Assembly: GCA_014380825.1 (NCBI GenBank)
Contig: JACMJD010000034.1
Coordinates: 1-8,990, forward strand
Source of the DNA: Phycisphaerae bacterium
GTDB lineage: Bacteria > Planctomycetota > Phycisphaerae > Tepidisphaerales > Tepidisphaeraceae
Length of the DNA stretch: 8,990 nt
Direction: 5' to 3'
How positions within the stretch are numbered: position 1 is the stretch's first letter; each line of letters opens with the position of its first letter. The notes under the pieces are model-generated. The model saw only the letters and a program-made list of their open reading frames with translations. It searched no databases and was not told where the DNA came from. Of this stretch, positions 1-6,314 are shown piece by piece. The translations under genes and the position numbers were made by a program.

Positions 1-2
1 CC

Positions 3-41
3 GGGCGCTTGCCGGTGAGCCAGCTTGATGAACGCGAGTAG
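3..41 (+). CDS. Possible 3' end of an unidentified gene (partial)
   Basis: In frame 3 the first bases read as GRLPVSQLDERE followed by a TAG stop at 39-41. The other two forward frames stop earlier (16-18 and 26-28). A strong intrinsic terminator oriented for the + strand starts 25 bases after this stop, which is what one expects behind a + strand gene entering from the left. Only 12 residues are visible, no family can be recognised, and the reading is inferred from the terminator more than from the peptide. Confidence 0.35.
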   Translation, partial: GRLPVSQLDERE

Positions 42-66
42 CGTTTTGAAAAACTAAATCTTTTGT

Positions 67-97
67 AGCACGGGTTTTCCAACCCGTGCTTTTTTTT
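67..97 (+). terminator. Intrinsic terminator made from a palindromic repeat
   Basis: A perfect 10-bp stem (67-76 pairing with 81-90, AGCACGGGTT/AACCCGTGCT) encloses a 4-base loop (TTCC, 77-80) and runs directly into a T tract (90-97). This is the classic rho-independent layout for transcription on the + strand. On the minus strand the hairpin is not followed by a T tract, so it should not end the heptosyltransferase transcript the same way. The stem sequence is shared with the inverted copy at 107-129, so the terminator appears to be a member of a repeat family. Confidence 0.8.
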
Positions 98-129
98 GCT
101 CACGCAAGCACGGGTTGAAAACCCGTGCG
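67..129. repeat. Inverted pair of REP-like palindromic repeat units
   Basis: Two near-identical palindromic units lie head to head. Unit A is 67-90 (10-bp stem, 4-nt loop). Unit B is 107-129 (9-bp stem 108-116/120-128, 3-nt loop). The reverse complement of B matches A except for a one-base shorter loop and its first base. Read on the minus strand, B supplies the codons for RTGFQPVL at the end of the GT9 protein. Similar TGFQPV tails are, to my knowledge, frequent in planctomycete proteins and reflect an interspersed short repeat; that link is recollection, not a search result. Confidence 0.75.
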
Positions 130-1167
130 ACGAAATGCGCGATTCTTCTCGATTTGCTCGTGCGCGATTCGCAGCACCGCTTCCGGCCCGAGCCATTTCA
201 TGCAACTGATGTGCGAACACTTTCGCGAGTAGCACGGGCTGCATTGGATATCGACGTTCACAACAGAGTCATCGTGTCCCCACGGCCCGGTGCGCATTGG
301 ATTGGTCGGCCCGAACATTGTCACGAGTGGCCGACCGAGCGCCGCGGCGATGTGCATCGGGCCGGAGTCGTTCGCGATGACTAGCTCCGCGCCGGCCAGC
401 AACGCGACAAGCTGCTTCAGATTTGTGCGCGACGTGAGATCGAGCGCGCCGTTGATTCGCGGCGCCAACTCGGCCGCATCCGATCCGCCTGCCACGACGC
501 TCGTAAAGTTGTATCGCTGCTTCAGCGGCCCAACCAGCGCCGCGAAATATTCCACCGGCCAGCGCTTGGTCAGCCAATTCGTGCCGGGCAACAACACCGC
601 ATACGGTTGATCCGCCGGTAGCATCTCGTGGACAAATTCACGGTCCGCCTCGTCCACCGGCAGCACGAATTCTACCGGCGAACGCCCGCATCCGAGTGCT
701 TCAGCGACTTGAAGATTTCGGTCCAGCGCATGCTGATCCGCCGCCGCGGGAACGCGATGCGTATAGAACATCCACGCCATCTCGCGGGCGTTGCTGAAAC
801 CCATTCGAATCGGCGACCGCGCGAGCTTCGCGGTCAGACCGCTGCGAAGCAGTCCCTGCAGGTCGATCACCAGATCGAATTGCCGTCGCCGCAGGCCGAT
901 AATGAAGCGGAGCATCTGAACCATCGCCCGCGGGTTCCACCACGCTTGCGCGAAGCGATGTCGATCGAAGCGAATGACCTCGTGAAGCTGCGGATGCCCA
1001 TCGAGCAGCCCGGCAAAGCTCGACCCGATCAACCAACTTATTTCAGCATCCGGCCAACGACGTTTGAGCAAATTCAACACCGGCAGTGCGTGAACGATAT
1101 CGCCCAGCGCGCTGGGTTTGATCAGGAGGATTCGTCGCGGCGGCGTTGCGGGGTCGATCAAGCTCAT
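100..1167 (-). CDS. Glycosyltransferase family 9, heptosyltransferase-like (LPS core)
   Basis: The 355-aa protein belongs to the GT9 (WaaC/WaaF) family, which transfers heptose from ADP-heptose to growing lipopolysaccharide core on the cytoplasmic side of the inner membrane. The N-terminal Rossmann half opens with ILLIKPSALGDIVHALPVL (13-31), whose D23 matches the catalytic Asp of WaaC. The C-terminal half has LLPGTNWLTKRWP (192-204) and the donor-site signature IANDSGPMHIAAALG (264-278) followed by FGPT (285-288). The YTHRVPAAADQHALDRN stretch (135-151) resembles WaaC more than WaaF, but acceptor specificity cannot be assigned. Four cysteines (309, 312, 317, 322) form a C-x2-C-x4-C-x4-C cluster seen in part of the family. 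The last ten residues, RRTGFQPVLA, are encoded by the palindromic repeat. No Shine-Dalgarno precedes the start; a TATGAT hexamer lies 11 nt upstream. It is divergent from sucC. Confidence 0.93.
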   Translation of the reverse strand: MSLIDPATPPRRILLIKPSALGDIVHALPVLNLLKRRWPDAEISWLIGSSFAGLLDGHPQLHEVIRFDRHRFAQAWWNPRAMVQMLRFIIGLRRRQFDLVIDLQGLLRSGLTAKLARSPIRMGFSNAREMAWMFYTHRVPAAADQHALDRNLQVAEALGCGRSPVEFVLPVDEADREFVHEMLPADQPYAVLLPGTNWLTKRWPVEYFAALVGPLKQRYNFTSVVAGGSDAAELAPRINGALDLTSRTNLKQLVALLAGAELVIANDSGPMHIAAALGRPLVTMFGPTNPMRTGPWGHDDSVVNVDIQCSPCYSRKCSHISCMKWLGPEAVLRIAHEQIEKNRAFRRTGFQPVLA

Positions 1168-1178
1168 GTGCGAGCGGC

Positions 1179-1184
1179 ATCATA
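1179..1184 (-). promoter_or_regulatory. Putative -10 element for the GT9 gene
   Basis: On the minus strand TATGAT (5 of 6 to TATAAT) ends 11 nt before the GT9 start codon at 1167. No convincing -35 box was found at 16-18 nt spacing. A promoter here would give a leader of only a few bases, in keeping with the absence of a Shine-Dalgarno sequence. Confidence 0.3.
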
Positions 1185-1275
1185 TTGGAAACACTAGCGA
1201 TTCACCTCACGCGAGGTTGAGTCGAGCCTCCTCGCAGTTGGAGTTTCGTTGCGGTGCGGTTAACTTTTCATCGCA

Positions 1276-2451
1276 ATGAAGATTCACGAATACCAAGCCC
1301 GGCAGATCTTGAGCGAGCACGGCATCACGGTGCCGCCGGCTGAGGTGGTGCGGTCGCCCGAAGAAGCGGCGCAGGCGTTTAAGGACATCAATGCGCCGAT
1401 GTGCGTCGTGAAGGCGCAGGTATACGCGGGCGGACGCGGCAAAGCCGGTTTTGTGAAGCTCGTGAAGTCCGCCGAAGAGGCGCGCGAGGCGGCGAAGTTC
1501 ATGCTGTCGCATCGGATGGTCAGCGTTCAGACGGGCCCGGAAGGCGTGCCGGTCTCGGTGCTGCTCGTGGCGCCGGGCGTGGATATTGCCAAGGAATATT
1601 ATCTGGGCATCACGCTCGATCGCGCGCGACAGACGGCCACGATGATCGCCAGCGCCGAAGGCGGCGTGGAGATCGAAGAGGTCGCTAGAAAATCGCCCGA
1701 GAAAGTGTTCAAAGAACCGCTGCATCCGCTGCTCGGGTTGCAGGCGTTTCAGGCGCGGGAACTGGCGTTCAAGCTCGGATTCAAGGACAAGCTTGCGGGC
1801 GAAGCTGCGAAGCTGATGTTGAATCTTGCGAAGGCGTTTCTCAACACCGATGCGTCCTTGGCTGAGATCAATCCGCTCGTCATCACGAAAGACGGCAAGC
1901 TTTTGGCGATAGACGCCAAGTTCAACTTCGACGACAACGGTCTGTTCCGCCATCAGCACATTCGCGAGATGGCGGATGAGTCGCAGGAAAAACCGCTGGA
2001 CGTTCGCGCCAAGAAAGCGGATCTGAATTACATCGCGCTCGATGGAAGCATCGGCTGCCTCGTGAACGGCGCGGGCTTGGCGATGGCGACGATGGACATC
2101 ATCAAGCTGTACGGCGCCGAGCCGGCGAACTTCCTTGACGTCGGCGGCAGCGTGACCGCCGAAGGCGCAATCGAAGCGTTTCGAATCATTCTGTCCGATG
2201 AGAAGGTGAAGGGCATTCTCGTGAACATCTTCGGCGGGATTGCCAAATGCGATGTAATCGCCGATGCGCTGGTGAAAGCGGGGCGCGAAGTGGGATTCAA
2301 GGTGCCAGTAGTCGTGCGACTCGAAGGCACGAATGTCGACAAAGCCCGCGAAATTCTCAAAGGCGCAGCCAAGGAATTGCCGACGCTCATTCCAGCGACC
2401 GACCTGACCGATGCTGCACAAAAAGTCACCGCGGCAGTCAGAGCAGCATAG
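1276..2451 (+). CDS. sucC: Succinyl-CoA synthetase (ADP/GDP-forming) subunit beta
   Basis: This is the beta subunit of succinate-CoA ligase, which together with alpha (SucD) interconverts succinyl-CoA and succinate plus ATP or GTP in the TCA cycle. At 391 aa it has nearly the same length as E. coli SucC (388 aa). The N-terminus [12 protein letters not shown] is diagnostic. The ATP-grasp domain carries [13 protein letters not shown] (46-58), with the nucleotide-binding Lys at 46 and the Gly-Arg-Gly at 53-55. Mg-binding N199 (in AEINP) and D213 (in AIDAKF) fall at the same numbers as in E. coli. The C-terminal CoA-ligase domain begins around 245 and includes [11 protein letters not shown] (264-274), DVGGSVT (288-294) and [10 protein letters not shown] (317-326). 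No Shine-Dalgarno sequence is visible before the ATG. sucD, its usual downstream partner, is not here: a desaturase follows after 69 bases. Confidence 0.97.
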   Translation: MKIHEYQARQILSEHGITVPPAEVVRSPEEAAQAFKDINAPMCVVKAQVYAGGRGKAGFVKLVKSAEEAREAAKFMLSHRMVSVQTGPEGVPVSVLLVAPGVDIAKEYYLGITLDRARQTATMIASAEGGVEIEEVARKSPEKVFKEPLHPLLGLQAFQARELAFKLGFKDKLAGEAAKLMLNLAKAFLNTDASLAEINPLVITKDGKLLAIDAKFNFDDNGLFRHQHIREMADESQEKPLDVRAKKADLNYIALDGSIGCLVNGAGLAMATMDIIKLYGAEPANFLDVGGSVTAEGAIEAFRIILSDEKVKGILVNIFGGIAKCDVIADALVKAGREVGFKVPVVVRLEGTNVDKAREILKGAAKELPTLIPATDLTDAAQKVTAAVRAA

Positions 2452-2509
2452 CGTTCTGAATTACTTGCCCGAATTCTCAAATAACGTGCACGGATGCGTG
2501 TGCGTCAGC

Positions 2510-2513
2510 GAGG
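2510..2513 (+). promoter_or_regulatory. Ribosome-binding site deciding the desaturase start
   Basis: GAGG lies 7 nt before the ATG at 2521. The alternative in-frame ATG at 2494 has no purine-rich motif upstream, so this site favours the shorter protein. Confidence 0.5.
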
Positions 2514-2520
2514 CGCTTGT

Positions 2521-3548
<1,028 letters not shown>

Positions 3549-3549
<1 letters not shown>

Positions 3550-3806
3550 TGCGCAGCATGAAGATCACGTTGCCCGCCAAGCTCAACGTCGTCGCCGCAA
3601 ATCGCGCAAATGAACGCGGTTGTCGAAGTGTGAATGATTATGTTCACACGCTAATTACAGAAGATGCTGCGTCACCCATCAGTGCTGAGCTGGAGTCCGA
3701 GCTGCTCAAGCGCCTGAACAGCGCGCGAACCCGCGCCACCTCAAAGTTCTGGGCCGACAAACGAAGGAAACTTCAGAGCGCTCAACGTCGTACCAACGCC
3801 CGATGA
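3549..3806 (+). CDS. ParD/CopG-like ribbon-helix-helix antitoxin, orphan
   Basis: The 85-aa protein has a short beta-strand segment MKITLPAKL (4-12) followed by two predicted helices ending in SVNDYVHTLITED (27-39). This is the ribbon-helix-helix DNA-binding layout of ParD/CopG antitoxins, where SxxxYV in helix 2 is typical. The tail ELLKRLNSARTRATSKFWADKRRKLQ resembles the toxin-binding arm of ParD (L-x-x-L-x-S-G...FW). The start overlaps the desaturase stop (TAATG, 3547-3551), with GGAAG 10 nt upstream of it; an internal ATG at 3558 is possible. Such proteins normally repress their own operon and neutralise a ParE/RelE toxin, but no toxin gene follows. Only a 17-codon reading frame (3803-3856) overlaps the stop, and the next gene is on the other strand. 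It may act as a transcription factor or be a leftover of a toxin-antitoxin pair. The family call is by motif pattern only. Confidence 0.75.
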
Positions 3807-3871
3807 GTCGGCGCGGCTTCGTAAACTGCGTCGTCGGTGTTCGCGGAGTCAAATGAAAAAGTTAGAAGCGG

Positions 3872-4381
3872 TCAACGCAATTCCAACTGCATGAACACCA
3901 CGTCCAACCACCGATCAAACTTGTATCCTACCTTGATCTGTCGGCCACATTCTACGAAGCCGAACTTCTTGTGTAGTGCGATGCTAACCGCCTGCTCCGC
4001 ATCCGCGCCGGCGATGATCATTCGATAGTCCAGCGACTTCGCCCGCTCGATCAGATCCGCGACGATCGCCTTCCCGATTCCGCGGCCATGCATGTCGTGA
4101 CGCACGTACACGGAGCTCTCGCACGTGAACCGATACGCACTGCGCTCGCGATAATCCGACAGCGAGCCCCAGCCGATGACTTCGCCGGCGATCAGCGCAA
4201 CCGTCACCGGATGCCGCGGAGTCTTCTGATGCGTCTCCAGCCAGCGCTGGCGAGATTCGATCGGCTCGGGTTCTTCCTGATATGTGCAAGTCGATCGCGG
4301 GATGTACCAGTTGTAGATGTCGTTGATCGCCGCGGCATCGTCTGTCGTTGCGAGTCGGATGGAGATCGGTTCATTCGCCAT
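3872..4381 (-). CDS. GNAT N-acetyltransferase, phosphinothricin-acetyltransferase-like
   Basis: This 169-aa GCN5-related acetyltransferase resembles the Pat/Bar/MnaT branch, which moves the acetyl group of acetyl-CoA to the amine of small substrates such as phosphinothricin, methionine sulfoximine or other amino acid derivatives. The N-terminal IRLATTDDAAAINDIYNWYI is typical of that branch. GNAT motif A, with the acetyl-CoA pyrophosphate loop, is VYVRHDMHGRGIGKAIV (R/Q-x-x-G-x-G/A form). Motif B follows with ALHKKFGFVECG. The ending VGYKFDRWLDVVFMQ is the signature C-terminus of these enzymes. The substrate cannot be fixed from sequence and resistance should not be assumed. It starts 11 bases inside the end of the MmcQ/YjbR-like gene, so it is the last member of a three-gene cluster and is probably translated by coupling. 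Confidence 0.9.
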   Translation of the reverse strand: MANEPISIRLATTDDAAAINDIYNWYIPRSTCTYQEEPEPIESRQRWLETHQKTPRHPVTVALIAGEVIGWGSLSDYRERSAYRFTCESSVYVRHDMHGRGIGKAIVADLIERAKSLDYRMIIAGADAEQAVSIALHKKFGFVECGRQIKVGYKFDRWLDVVFMQLELR

Positions 4382-4712
4382 CGAAGTCCTTGGTGAGCGA
4401 TTTGGGCGCCGTGTTGCGCCACGCCGCGATCATCGCCCGGCGGACGATGTTTTCGTTTGCCGGCTTCAGATGAACCGTTGTAGCGCCTTGTCGTCCCCAA
4501 CCGCCCGAGACTGGTTGGAAGACTTCCGGATCATTTGCCACGAATTCATCCTGCTGCTCAGGCGTAAGCTTCACCATGCCGCAGGTTTTGTCGGGATGAC
4601 CAAGCGTCGCAAAGATTTTCTTGCGCACACGAAAGTCGGGATGATCCATATGCGACGATTCGAGCGCCTCGGGAAGAACCAGCGCGATGTTGCGGAATTC
4701 GGTTGCAGTCAT
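4371..4712 (-). CDS. MmcQ/YjbR family protein
   Basis: The 113-aa protein matches the MmcQ/YjbR family (CyaY-like fold, sometimes described as DNA-binding; molecular role not established). Visible family features are the N-terminal FRNIALVLPEALESSHMDHPDFRV block, the following KKIFATLG strand, the MVKLTPEQQDEF segment and the C-terminal RRAMIAAWRNTAPKSL helix. The length is normal for the family. Its ATG overlaps the aminopeptidase stop as ATGA (4709-4712), and its own stop lies inside the start of the GNAT gene, so the three genes are almost certainly one transcript. No separate Shine-Dalgarno is needed if translation is coupled. The function in this cluster is unknown. Confidence 0.85.
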   Translation of the reverse strand: MTATEFRNIALVLPEALESSHMDHPDFRVRKKIFATLGHPDKTCGMVKLTPEQQDEFVANDPEVFQPVSGGWGRQGATTVHLKPANENIVRRAMIAAWRNTAPKSLTKDFDGE

Positions 4713-5833
4713 GCGGACGGAAATCCATCTCGGGTAAACTTTCCATCGACGTTTACCTTCACTCCGTCAATTTCGACAAATCCACCGGTTCGCAGATCGA
4801 CGACCATATCCCAATGCAACCCGGATTTATTGTTGTTGCCCGTTTCCGGATATCCAGCGCCCACCGCGAAGTGTACGGTGCCGCCGATCTTTTCATCGAA
4901 CAATGTGTTCTTCGTGTAGCGCTTGATGTCGTAGTTGGTGCCAATCGCGCACTCGCCGATCATGCGCGCGCCGGCGTCCATGTCGAGCATGCTGATCAGG
5001 AAGTCTTCGCCTTTGTCAGCGTGCGCGTCCACCACTTTGCCGTTCTTGAACGTGAGCTTCACGCCATCACACTCGCGACCGTTGTGAACAGCCGGGAAAC
5101 TGAAATTGATCTGGCCATTCACGCTGTCGAGGACGGGGCCGGTGAAGACTTCGCCATCGGGGAAGTTTTCGTGGCCGTCGCAGTTGATCCAAGTGGAGCC
5201 GGCGAGATTCATGTGAACGTCCGTGCCGTTTGCGGCGACAACGTGGTAATCGGTTCTGCCTTGCAGGAAATCGACCAGGCGTTTCTGTCGCTCTCCCAGT
5301 TGCTTCCACGCGGCCACCGGATCGCGCTCGTTCAGTTTGCCGGCGTTGAAGACAAAATCTTCGTACTCGGCCAGGCTCATCTCGGCATCCTGCGCGGGCG
5401 CGTGACAGGGGAACTGCGTGCCGCACCATTTGAGCGAACCCTCCGCCGCGCGCTTCATGAAGATGTCGAGCATCGGCCTTCGTGCGACTTCGGTAATCGC
5501 GATGCGGCGAGGATCGCAGTTCGTCAGTGACTTGGTGTTTTCCTCGGCCCAGATGCCGATCGAGCAATCCATCTTTTCGTATTCGAACACGCTCACCGGA
5601 TTGAGAAATCGAAGCTGCTGGTCGTTCGCGTTCTTGAGGAAGATTTCCTGCAATTCCTCCGGCGCCATGCGAACGGTGGGGTGCCCGCCGGCCGCAATCA
5701 CTTTTCGATAAAGCTCGATGAACAACGGCTGCGCGATCGGCGAGCCGTTGATTCGAACCAGTTGGTCCGGCTTCACGCCAACGCTGTAACTTACGAGCAC
5801 GTCCGCCAATTTTTCCAGTCGCGGGTCACGCAT
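4709..5833 (-). CDS. M29 family aminopeptidase (AmpT/AmpS-like)
   Basis: This 374-aa cytosolic metallo-aminopeptidase of MEROPS family M29 releases N-terminal residues from peptides using a two-metal centre. I start at 5833 because MRDPRLEKLADVLVSYSVGV is the canonical beginning of the family; upstream in-frame ATGs (to 5929) would add 32 unrelated residues. The metal ligands and catalytic residues can be followed by motif: E228 in NFPDGEVF, E294 in GECAIGTN, H321 in GTVHFAVGAGYPE with Y328 seven residues on, and H340 plus D342 in LHWDMVVDL. The 66-residue spacing of the two glutamates and the His-Tyr spacing agree with Thermus AmpT (E250/E316, H345/Y352) as I remember it. There is no signal peptide. 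It is first in a three-gene cluster. There is no Shine-Dalgarno, but TAGAAT lies 7 nt upstream, which suggests a leaderless message. Substrate preference is unknown. Confidence 0.94.
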   Translation of the reverse strand: MRDPRLEKLADVLVSYSVGVKPDQLVRINGSPIAQPLFIELYRKVIAAGGHPTVRMAPEELQEIFLKNANDQQLRFLNPVSVFEYEKMDCSIGIWAEENTKSLTNCDPRRIAITEVARRPMLDIFMKRAAEGSLKWCGTQFPCHAPAQDAEMSLAEYEDFVFNAGKLNERDPVAAWKQLGERQKRLVDFLQGRTDYHVVAANGTDVHMNLAGSTWINCDGHENFPDGEVFTGPVLDSVNGQINFSFPAVHNGRECDGVKLTFKNGKVVDAHADKGEDFLISMLDMDAGARMIGECAIGTNYDIKRYTKNTLFDEKIGGTVHFAVGAGYPETGNNNKSGLHWDMVVDLRTGGFVEIDGVKVNVDGKFTRDGFPSA

Positions 5834-5840
5834 GGCGGGG

Positions 5841-5846
5841 ATTCTA
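5841..5846 (-). promoter_or_regulatory. Putative -10 element for the aminopeptidase cluster (leaderless)
   Basis: On the minus strand TAGAAT (5 of 6 to TATAAT) is followed by exactly 7 bases and then the ATG at 5833, so transcription would begin at or next to the start codon. No good -35 box is seen (best candidate CTGGAT at 17-nt spacing, weak). Nothing resembling a ribosome-binding site precedes the ATG. Confidence 0.4.
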
Positions 5847-5862
5847 GTTGCACAGATACGGG

Positions 5863-5895
5863 AATCCAGCGGCATCCGCTCGTTGGCGCTGGATT
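5863..5895. promoter_or_regulatory. Inverted repeat in the divergent promoter region (candidate operator or hairpin)
   Basis: AATCCAGCG (5863-5871) is repeated exactly as its reverse complement CGCTGGATT (5887-5895), with a 15-base spacer. A smaller overlapping hairpin, AGCGG-CAT-CCGCT (5868-5880), would exclude the larger one. The element lies between two divergently transcribed units and touches a TTGCAA hexamer at 5895-5900. It could be a pair of operator half-sites or an RNA structure. Confidence 0.4.
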
Positions 5896-5941
5896 TGCAA
5901 GCATCAGTCGGACGCATTAAGCCAAGCACTTACCTTCACTC

Positions 5942-5947
5942 GGAGGA
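5942..5947 (+). promoter_or_regulatory. Strong Shine-Dalgarno for the small membrane protein
   Basis: GGAGGA precedes the ATG at 5953 by 5 nt. It is the best ribosome-binding site in the window and the main reason to accept this short gene. Confidence 0.75.
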
Positions 5948-5952
5948 AGCAC

Positions 5953-6213
5953 ATGAGACTGTTGAAACTGCTCGCCTACGCCACGGTTGGATACGCGATC
6001 TATCAATTCGTGAAAGGGATGAGCGATATGGACGATCCCGACGGCGGTCGCGGCAACGGCGGGCTCCGGCGCGATCTCGATCGCGCGCTCAACGAAGACA
6101 ATGGCCGCTCGATGAACATGACCGGCCCCGGCCGCGGGATGAACGTGTCAACAGAAGACTCGTCAGGCACGTCCGTGTCGCACCTCGTCGGTCGCGGCGT
6201 CGTGCAGCAATAG
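5953..6213 (+). CDS. Small single-pass membrane protein, unknown function
   Basis: I do not recognise this 86-aa protein. Residues 3-22 (LLKLLAYATVGYAIYQFVKG) form one hydrophobic helix with Lys at both ends, so it is probably an N-terminally anchored membrane protein. The rest is polar, rich in Gly, Asp, Asn, Arg and Ser and probably disordered; a GGRGNGG segment is followed by a charged stretch RRDLDRALNEDNGR (39-52) that may be helical. The C-terminus ends HLVGRGVVQQ. It has an excellent ribosome-binding site and its own upstream region, divergent from the aminopeptidase. zwf begins 101 bases downstream on the same strand and may be co-transcribed. A long frame open through this region in zwf's phase is not coding here. 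The gene is supported by the ribosome-binding site and the membrane helix, not by family recognition. Confidence 0.7.
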   Translation: MRLLKLLAYATVGYAIYQFVKGMSDMDDPDGGRGNGGLRRDLDRALNEDNGRSMNMTGPGRGMNVSTEDSSGTSVSHLVGRGVVQQ

Positions 6214-6314
6214 TTGCTCGACCGTCGACCGCACGAGGCAAGCTCCTAGTGCACGCGCAACTTGCTTGCGCCCCTTGGTTGTGCGATCTTCGTGGAAGAA
6301 GGGAAAACACTTCC

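Noticed and set aside
1204..1234. Short stems ACCTC/GAGGT and CGAGG/CCTCG in the GT9-sucC gap
   Set aside because: Five-base stems in a GC-rich spacer are expected by chance, and there is no T tract or known regulatory pattern.
1207..2421. A 404-codon open frame on the minus strand lying opposite sucC
   Set aside because: Its protein is rich in Arg, His and Leu without family features, and the opposite frame encodes an unmistakable SucC. Long antisense open frames are common in GC-rich genes.
2494..2520. Nine-residue longer start for the desaturase
   Set aside because: No ribosome-binding site precedes the ATG at 2494, whereas GAGG is well placed for 2521. The longer form cannot be fully excluded.
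3803..3856. 17-codon frame overlapping the antitoxin stop (ATGA) as a possible toxin remnant
   Set aside because: Too short and without any ParE/RelE feature. Kept only as a comment on the orphan antitoxin.
3807..3871. Terminator between the converging antitoxin and GNAT genes
   Set aside because: No stable stem followed by a T tract could be found on either strand in this 65-base gap.
3872..4381. Reading the GNAT gene as an antibiotic or herbicide resistance gene
   Set aside because: The Pat/Bar-like branch is broad and mostly acts on metabolites. Nothing in the sequence or neighbours fixes the substrate.
4703..5530. A 275-codon + strand open frame opposite the M29 aminopeptidase
   Set aside because: The aminopeptidase reading has every catalytic motif. 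The antisense peptide is low-complexity with no recognisable domain, so it is a shadow.
5832..6314. Upstream in-frame extension of zwf giving a 665-aa protein
   Set aside because: The extension is Arg-rich without similarity, overlaps the small membrane gene with its strong ribosome-binding site, and the G6PDH fold starts right after the ATG at 6315.
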